Origin: Thermoplasmata archaeon
GTDB taxonomy: Archaea > Thermoplasmatota > Thermoplasmata > Thermoplasmatales > Thermoplasmataceae
Direction: 5' to 3'
Assembly (NCBI GenBank): GCA_021806345.1
Contig: JAJZXP010000389.1
Location: forward strand, 1-11,087
DNA: 11,087 nucleotides
The notes beneath the pieces were generated by a model. It was not told the origin of the DNA, made no database searches, and saw only the letters and a program-made list of their open reading frames with translations. A program made the position numbers and the translations under genes. Below, piece after piece: positions 6,394 to 11,087 of the stretch. The first letter of the stretch is position 1; each line of letters begins with the position of its first letter.

Positions 6394-7899
6394 ATGACAT
6401 TCATCCGGAAGCTTCCAAAGGGAAAAAACATCTACGTTTACCGTGTGACAAACCACAGGATAAAGGGAACAAAGGAAGTGAAACAGGATTCTGTGTATCT
6501 TGGAAAGGAGATAACCGTGGATGGAAAAACTGTGATCCAGGAACCGAAGAAAAGAATCATGGTGAGGAGGATCATTGAATCTGCACCATACATAATGTAC
6601 CGGTATGCTGAGAATTTTGGAATAATGGATGATTTCATACCTGCCATCAGCGGACTCACGAACATGAGGGAAGCAGCCAGAAGGATAGTGGAACTTGCTG
6701 CAATGGACATGTTTGGTTCCACAGGATCCATTGATGTCCATACCGGCATAAGGGAAGGTTCGGTGAAGGAAAACCGTGATCTGATCGATTTCATCGGTTC
6801 TGAAAATCCCCATATTGCTGCAGTTCTTCAGAGATCCATCTCAAAACGTATAGTGAAGGAGTTCGGTTCATCCGGCATAGTATACGATCTCAGTGCAATA
6901 CGTTACTACGGAAGGGATAACGATCTTGCCGAATTCGGTCATTACTATCATTCCAACGGGCAGAACAGGGAGATAAACTTTGTCCTCGCAGTGACAAGGG
7001 ATTCAGGTATACCGGTACACCACAGGATCATACCAGGAAACATAGTGTCGGTTTCAACCATCCACAATCTTGCCATGGAGCTGAAGGATCTTGGCATCCA
7101 TTCAGTGATGATTGTCATGGACAGGGGCTTCTATTCCGAATCCAATGTGAAGGAACTGGCAGATCACAGCATAATCGTTTCAGTTCCCGGTACGCTTTCT
7201 ATATATACGGATCTTTTGAAAAAGTCATCCGGTATAGAGAACTCCAGGAACTACATGCAGTATGGCGAGGAGACCGTATTCCACAAATCATTCATGATAA
7301 ACAGGATGCGTTACATTGTATACTACAGTGCCAAGAGGAAGGCAGAGAGGATAGAATCATTCTACTCGAAACTCTCGGAGACGGAGAATACACTCAACGG
7401 CATGTCCGCCATGAAATTCGGCAGCAGAAATGATATGATAAGATCCGTAACAGCATCGGTCAAGGGCATGGGAAGATACATTTCGCTTAAATTCTCAGGA
7501 TCATCCTTCACATATTCGCTGAAGCACAAAACAATACAGTCTCACACTTCACGAATGGGATTCTTTGTGCTTATTACAAACACCATGATCAGTGAGGAGG
7601 ATATCCTGAAAATATACAGAAGAAAGGATGTGGTCGAGAAGGCATTCATGCGTTCAAAATCCGTAATGGAACCCCTGTATGCACATACAGAGGGAGGAAC
7701 ACGGGCAAGAGTGTTCCTCTCCATTCTCGGATATGCAATCATAGCCATGATTGCATACAGGTGCGGGTTGACATACAGCAAGACCGTGGAGACAATGAAA
7801 GGGATTAAGGAGGTTGTTTACACCAATAATTCACACAGTACTGTAGAACTCACAAAGGATCAGAAAATGATGCTGGAAAAACTTTCAATTGAACTGTAG
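6394..7899 (+). CDS. DDE transposase, IS4 superfamily (IS1634-like)
   Basis: This 501-aa enzyme would cut and join the ends of its own IS. The DDE triad can be placed. D165 is in VYDLSAIRYYG (end of the first core strand), D243 is in VMDRGFYSE, and E415 is in YRRKDVVEKAFMRSK. Around E415 the YREK signature of the IS4 superfamily is kept in spacing (Y408, E415, K422), but the Arg position holds Lys (K411). The region between D243 and E415 carries the usual beta-strand insertion. The tail SVMEPLYAHTEGGTRARVFL and the following hydrophobic helix match the IS1634-type ending (RPLYxxxExRIxGH-like). The N-terminal 90 residues (YVYRVTNHRIKGTKEVKQ...) also fit that group. The frame is intact with normal length, so the gene may be functional. 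Its codon use looks a little more GC-rich than the surrounding intergenic DNA. Confidence 0.85.
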   Translation: MTFIRKLPKGKNIYVYRVTNHRIKGTKEVKQDSVYLGKEITVDGKTVIQEPKKRIMVRRIIESAPYIMYRYAENFGIMDDFIPAISGLTNMREAARRIVELAAMDMFGSTGSIDVHTGIREGSVKENRDLIDFIGSENPHIAAVLQRSISKRIVKEFGSSGIVYDLSAIRYYGRDNDLAEFGHYYHSNGQNREINFVLAVTRDSGIPVHHRIIPGNIVSVSTIHNLAMELKDLGIHSVMIVMDRGFYSESNVKELADHSIIVSVPGTLSIYTDLLKKSSGIENSRNYMQYGEETVFHKSFMINRMRYIVYYSAKRKAERIESFYSKLSETENTLNGMSAMKFGSRNDMIRSVTASVKGMGRYISLKFSGSSFTYSLKHKTIQSHTSRMGFFVLITNTMISEEDILKIYRRKDVVEKAFMRSKSVMEPLYAHTEGGTRARVFLSILGYAIIAMIAYRCGLTYSKTVETMKGIKEVVYTNNSHSTVELTKDQKMMLEKLSIEL

Positions 7900-7904
7900 T
7901 GATA

Positions 7905-7929
7905 CAAGGGGGCAAAGATAGGTTATATG
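7905..7929 (+). repeat. Right terminal inverted repeat of the IS
   Basis: Begins 5 nt after the transposase stop codon and pairs with 6281-6305 (shared block AAAGATAGG on this strand). Confidence 0.6.
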
Positions 7930-8265
7930 CTTTACAGAAACCGCAATCTATAAGATTATTCAATGATCGGTCTTTCAAATCAAATTATTAAATATTTTCT
8001 TTTATAATATATTCAATTCATAACTGAATTACGAATTTTTCAATAGATTTAATGCAATCTATGAAATGTGACTGGATTGTGTGAAAACAGAAATTTAATT
8101 AGTTTAGATGATGTGTTATTAGATCGAATCATTTATCAGATATGAGCGTGAAGACTCCTTGACTTTGGGCTAAACGAATGAGAGATTTATTATGTCATGA
8201 ACAATTTCGATAAAATATGAATTGAATGAACCTTACCACAGTAAAAATAATCTGTTAGGTATTGG
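7930..8265. other. AT-rich intergenic stretch of about 335 bp
   Basis: No gene recognised. A T-rich run (7990-8006) could end transcription leaving the IS. Two short look-alikes, GCAATCTATAAGAT at 7942 and GCAATCTATGAAAT at 8053, form a partial direct repeat. The 3' part should hold the promoter of the transporter gene; GATAAAATA at about 8210-8218 is a possible TATA box, placing a start roughly 35-40 nt before the ATG. Confidence 0.4.
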
Positions 8266-8266
8266 C

Positions 8267-8273
8267 AAGGTGG
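8267..8273 (+). promoter_or_regulatory. Shine-Dalgarno of the MFS gene
   Basis: AAGGTGG ends 4 nt before the ATG at 8278 and can pair with the CACCT of archaeal 16S rRNA. It supports that start and implies a leadered message, unlike proS and the surface-protein gene. Confidence 0.5.
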
Positions 8274-8277
8274 ACTG

Positions 8278-9609
8278 ATGATAACAACTAAGGAAACAAG
8301 CAACTCAAGTGGAATACAGAATGTTCAAAAAGAAAGCGTGAGAAACAGATGGTTTTTAAGCTTTTTATTTTCCAATGCAGCTGGAGGATTAAGTTCACCA
8401 TTGATTCCCCTCTTCATTATATTCTATCTACATCTTAGCGTATTCTATGTGGGCTTTGCCTCAGCAGTTGCTTCCACTGCAGCGGTCCCTGCTGTAATAT
8501 TCTGGGGAAATCTTTCAGACAGCATTGGCAAACGTAAAATATTCTTGATGATAGGATTCTTTGGTTCTTCCTTATCACTGATGATGATAATTTTTGTCCA
8601 TCAGCTTTTCACATTTCTGGGTGTTCTTGTAGTTTTCCAGCTTATATCCATGGCTTCAACACCGGTTGCAACCCTGTTGATACTGGAAAATACAAAGGAA
8701 AGTGAATGGCCCAATGTCATCTCACAATTTAATATAGTTTCATATGTGGGACTAATAATTGGTCTATCCATCGGCACTGTATTTCTTGTGCTAAATTCAG
8801 GAAATAATGGTTTTGCTTTACCTCTTCTATATATATTTTCAGGAATAGTTTATTTTGTTGCAGGGGTATCTGTCATAACACTCCTCAAAGAATCAAAGGA
8901 AAAACTTGCAAGGGAAGATCTGGATTATATCAACTCAGTAAGGCTTACCGAAAGGATTAGATATTTTCCAACTTCAATTTTACATATTGCAAAATCCAGT
9001 ATTTACAAGAGAGGCAAACCTCTGCGTAAGATAACTAAATTTTATATAGCACTTACAGGACTATTGATGTTTGGTTTCCAGATGTTTTTTGTGCCCTACC
9101 CTGTATACATAGCTGATATCCTAAATGGCTCTGAAACAATTATTTTTCTAATGTATCTTTTTAACAATGTTTTATCCGCTTTTGCTTTTATTTTTTCTGG
9201 AAAATTTTCCAGAAAGTACGGTTTGAGGTACATATTGAACCTATCAATTATTTCAAGAGTGGCAATAGTATTTGCAGCAGTCTTTTGTGTATTTTATGGC
9301 ATAGAGGAACTTTCTATATCTGTGGCAATTTATTCTATAATGGGATTTTTTTGGAGTTTTATTAGCATAGCGTGGGTAACATCTATTTCAAAGGTTGCCC
9401 TACCCGAAAACAGGGGAAAAGCTATTGGGTTGTATAATTCTGTCTTAGGTATAGGACAGATAGGGGGAGCAATCATATCCGGAATAATTTCTGAAGTTTT
9501 TGGTTTTGGATATGATTTTATAATATCAATAATAATTTTAATTATGGGAGGAATATTGATTTCCACAGTAACTCCTTCAAAAGGTTCAAGACCAATTGAA
9601 AATATATAA
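8278..9609 (+). CDS. Major facilitator superfamily transporter, 12 TM
   Basis: A secondary transporter of the cytoplasmic membrane. The 443-aa product has twelve predicted membrane segments in two groups of six, with a central cytoplasmic loop of about 50 residues (around 202-255) that is rich in Lys/Arg. The loop between TM2 and TM3 has motif A (GNLSDSIGKRK, 77-87), and its pseudo-repeat between TM8 and TM9 is GKFSRKYGLR (308-317). The ALPENRGKAIGLYNSVLGIG segment before TM11 is also typical of drug or sugar-efflux type MFS proteins. The first 24 residues form a polar cytoplasmic tail. The substrate cannot be told from the sequence. It is convergent with the downstream acyl-CoA ligase, so they are not co-transcribed. 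Followed by a short T run (9631-9635) that may terminate it. Confidence 0.88.
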   Translation: MITTKETSNSSGIQNVQKESVRNRWFLSFLFSNAAGGLSSPLIPLFIIFYLHLSVFYVGFASAVASTAAVPAVIFWGNLSDSIGKRKIFLMIGFFGSSLSLMMIIFVHQLFTFLGVLVVFQLISMASTPVATLLILENTKESEWPNVISQFNIVSYVGLIIGLSIGTVFLVLNSGNNGFALPLLYIFSGIVYFVAGVSVITLLKESKEKLAREDLDYINSVRLTERIRYFPTSILHIAKSSIYKRGKPLRKITKFYIALTGLLMFGFQMFFVPYPVYIADILNGSETIIFLMYLFNNVLSAFAFIFSGKFSRKYGLRYILNLSIISRVAIVFAAVFCVFYGIEELSISVAIYSIMGFFWSFISIAWVTSISKVALPENRGKAIGLYNSVLGIGQIGGAIISGIISEVFGFGYDFIISIIILIMGGILISTVTPSKGSRPIENI

Positions 9610-9717
9610 TTTGATTCTATAAGACAACACTTTTTCAACCTTTATCTTAGAAAGAGTGCTAAAGTATTTCCCACTTGATATTTCAACTTCGACATGATCA
9701 TTTGGGTGCAAATTCAT
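9586..9717 (-). CDS. Possible small ORF (43 aa) downstream of the acyl-CoA ligase
   Basis: On the minus strand an ATG at 9717, 19 nt beyond the ligase stop, opens a frame that reads MNLHPNDHVEVEISSGKYFS, then TLSKIKVEKVLSYRIKLYIF, then NWS. It ends inside the last 24 bases of the convergent MFS gene. The first 35 residues look like the start of a folded domain (alternating polar/hydrophobic strand pattern, faintly like the opening strand of PilZ/YcgR-type proteins). This is a loose resemblance only. It could be a truncated gene, a short co-transcribed peptide, or chance. No Shine-Dalgarno is evident. Confidence 0.25.
   Translation of the reverse strand: MNLHPNDHVEVEISSGKYFSTLSKIKVEKVLSYRIKLYIFNWS
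9631..9647 (+). terminator. Weak T-rich terminator of the MFS gene
   Basis: CTTTTTCAACCTTTATC, 21-38 nt after the MFS stop codon, is the only T-rich segment before the convergent ligase gene. There is no hairpin; the call rests on T content and position. Confidence 0.3.
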
Positions 9718-9736
9718 ATTTATACTCAGACGCTAT

Positions 9737-11086
9737 TTATTGATTTTCGTTTGCCAGGAACCAGTTTTTTAAATCATTCTTTATAACTTTTCCGAGCACA
9801 TTTCTGGGTAGATGATCAATTAATAAGACGTAACTGGGTACCTTTAAAAAGTACATGTTTTTTTCACAAAATTCAAGAATTTCTTCCCTCGTCAGCGTTT
9901 TATTCTTTTTGACTTCGACAAATGCAACAACAGCTTCTCCAGTTCTTAAATCAGGTACACCTATGATTGCACATTCCTCAACTTTGGGATTTTGTTTAAT
10001 TATATTCTCAATCTCATATGGATAAACACCTACGCTGGAAACCATTATCATTTCCTTTTTTCTACCCATTATATAAATGTATCCATCTTCATCTATCTTA
10101 GCTATATCACCAGTGTAAAGCCATCCATTTTTCTTAACCAGTTTTTTCCCTTTTTCATCAAGATATTCATCTATGACTTGGGGCCCCTTGACGATCAATT
10201 CGCCTGTTTCACCCAGAGGCATGTCCATAGTTCCCGTCTTGACGTCCACTATCTTTACAGATGTGTTTGGAAGTGGTAGGCCAGAGGAACCTGTTCGGTA
10301 CATAGCATCATTAGGACACATTGCAGCAACAGAACATGCCTCGGTGAGCCCATATCCCTGGCACAATTTGACCCCAAATTTATTTTCAAATTTTTCCAAC
10401 AGAGATGTAGGAAGGGTTGATGCTCCACTAACTATTTTAAGCGCACCACCAATAGAAATTTTACCAATGCCCAAATCCTCAATCATGGTATTGAATTTTG
10501 TAGGAATGTCAGGGTAAAACACATTGGTATTTTTTTCGATAACACGAATAATGGACTTAAGATCATATCTGTCTGTAAATATTTCAATTCTGGCCCCTAT
10601 TAAAAGAGGAAAGAGGATTGTTATTGTAAGCCCAAAAACGTGAAAAAAAGGTGGCGTTGCAATGAATGATAAATCATCTCTACTGATATCCTTGGTAAAT
10701 TCATTAATGTTGTATATCTCAGAAATGAAATTGTAGTGCGAGATTAGCGCAGTTTTGGGTTTGCCATCAATACCACCTGTGGCATGTATCGAGGCAATAT
10801 CTGTTTTAGGATTTACGGGAACTTCATCAACCGGAGGCAGATTCTTTCCGATATCGATCATGAACATGATATTTTTGTCTCTGGGAAGTTCTTCGTGGAA
10901 CAGTACGTTCTTTAACCCTGGAATTGAAGTCAATGGATTTTTAATATGAATTTCGGTTCGGACTATAACAATTTTTTCAAGTGTAGTGGGAAAAAGATCA
11001 ATTATCTTTGCAATAAACTCGGCGAAAACAAATATTATTTTCGCCTTCGTTATATCAATTATTTTTTTAATTTCATTAAAAGTGTA
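9737..11086 (-). CDS. Acyl-CoA synthetase / AMP-dependent ligase, 5' end beyond window
   Basis: ANL-superfamily adenylating enzyme; members activate a carboxylate with ATP and pass it to CoA. The frame is open to the right edge (449 residues visible; the family is about 500-560). The TTG at 10933 is therefore only an internal codon; upstream YTFNEIKKIIDITKAKIIFV is normal for the N-domain. Seen in order are a modified phosphate loop HATGGIDGKPKTALISHYN (about 10735-10790), FFHVFGLT, the A5 motif GYGLTEA (about 10340-10362), WLYTGDIAKIDEDGYIYI, GRKKEMIMVSSVGVYPYEIE, and the C-terminal LPRNVLGKVIKNDL with the catalytic Lys at codon 9790-9788. Most similar to long-chain fatty-acid ligases (the TGG form of the phosphate loop), but the acyl substrate is not determinable. 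The usual TGGTTGxPKG is changed to TGGIDGKPKT, which may affect ATP binding. Confidence 0.88.
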   Translation of the reverse strand, partial: YTFNEIKKIIDITKAKIIFVFAEFIAKIIDLFPTTLEKIVIVRTEIHIKNPLTSIPGLKNVLFHEELPRDKNIMFMIDIGKNLPPVDEVPVNPKTDIASIHATGGIDGKPKTALISHYNFISEIYNINEFTKDISRDDLSFIATPPFFHVFGLTITILFPLLIGARIEIFTDRYDLKSIIRVIEKNTNVFYPDIPTKFNTMIEDLGIGKISIGGALKIVSGASTLPTSLLEKFENKFGVKLCQGYGLTEACSVAAMCPNDAMYRTGSSGLPLPNTSVKIVDVKTGTMDMPLGETGELIVKGPQVIDEYLDEKGKKLVKKNGWLYTGDIAKIDEDGYIYIMGRKKEMIMVSSVGVYPYEIENIIKQNPKVEECAIIGVPDLRTGEAVVAFVEVKKNKTLTREEILEFCEKNMYFLKVPSYVLLIDHLPRNVLGKVIKNDLKNWFLANENQ

Positions 11087-11087
11087 T

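Larger units (their letters stand above)
6281..7929 (+). mobile_element. Complete-looking insertion sequence, IS4 superfamily (IS1634-like)
   Basis: The element is bounded by an imperfect inverted repeat. The left end starts CATATTTACCCTATCTTTTC (6281-6300); the reverse complement of 7905-7929 starts CATATAACCTATCTTTGCCC. Similarity seems to extend outward for a few bases through GTAAA on both sides (about 6272 and 7934), so the true tips may lie there. The single gene inside fills most of the element, as in IS4-superfamily elements. I found no target duplication immediately outside either pair of possible tips. The left flank inside the element is about 110 bp and the right one only a few bases. 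Confidence 0.65.

Noticed and set aside
6053..6400. 115-codon minus-strand frame rich in Phe, Lys and Asn
   Set aside because: It spans the left end of the IS and overlaps the transposase start, so it is unlikely to be one real gene; AT-rich composition explains the residues.
6325..6813. 162-codon minus-strand frame
   Set aside because: Antisense to the N-terminal part of the transposase, with no motif.
10931..10933. TTG as the start of the acyl-CoA ligase
   Set aside because: The same frame continues upstream to the window edge with typical N-domain sequence, so the true start lies outside the window.
1..11087. CRISPR array, tRNA or rRNA genes
   Set aside because: No regularly spaced repeats and no tRNA or rRNA-like conserved segments were seen on either strand.

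Overview
The window looks like a piece of an archaeal chromosome, most likely from an acidophilic Thermoplasmatales-type euryarchaeon (Ferroplasma, Acidiplasma or Cuniculiplasma-like). The grounds are an archaeal/eukaryotic-type prolyl-tRNA synthetase, TATA-like boxes about 21-29 nt before start codons (leaderless transcription), Shine-Dalgarno use only at some genes, an archaeal P3A proton-pumping ATPase, low GC and a Sec-exported, sequon-rich, cysteine-free surface protein. The assignment is inference; no rRNA or other phylogenetic marker is complete here.

Layout from left to right. The left edge holds the first 125 residues of proS (minus strand, cut by the window). A 534-aa cell-surface protein follows on the minus strand, with its own TATA box and a T-rich terminator. 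Just upstream of it is a decayed IS66-family transposase that keeps its N-terminal coiled coil and its C-terminal NNxxE block but has lost the middle. A 35-codon leader ORF with a good Shine-Dalgarno ends 4 nt before the start of a complete P3A H+-ATPase gene (plus strand). Directly behind the ATPase stop codon lies a 270-bp piece of IS200/IS605 (TnpB)-type sequence. It contains two homologous hairpins whose stems are kept by compensatory changes and whose loops are both GNRA when read on the minus strand. An AT-rich stretch of about 750 bp with only doubtful small ORFs follows. Then comes a complete IS4-superfamily (IS1634-like) insertion sequence with a 501-aa transposase and imperfect terminal inverted repeats. 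After another gene-poor 340 bp come a 12-TM major facilitator transporter (plus) and, convergent to it, an acyl-CoA synthetase/AMP-ligase (minus) whose 5' end runs off the right edge. A small ORF lies between the two.

The genes do not form one operon or pathway. The picture is a core locus (proS, surface protein, proton pump, transporter, acyl-CoA ligase) whose intergenic spaces have repeatedly taken up mobile elements: one intact-looking IS, one internally deleted IS66, and one IS605-type remnant. In an acidophile, a proton-exporting ATPase would help keep the cytoplasm near neutral. No CRISPR array, tRNA, rRNA or recognised defence system is visible. The least explained items are the paired covarying GNRA hairpins abutting the ATPase gene, the leader ORF in front of it, and the altered phosphate-binding loop of the acyl-CoA ligase.
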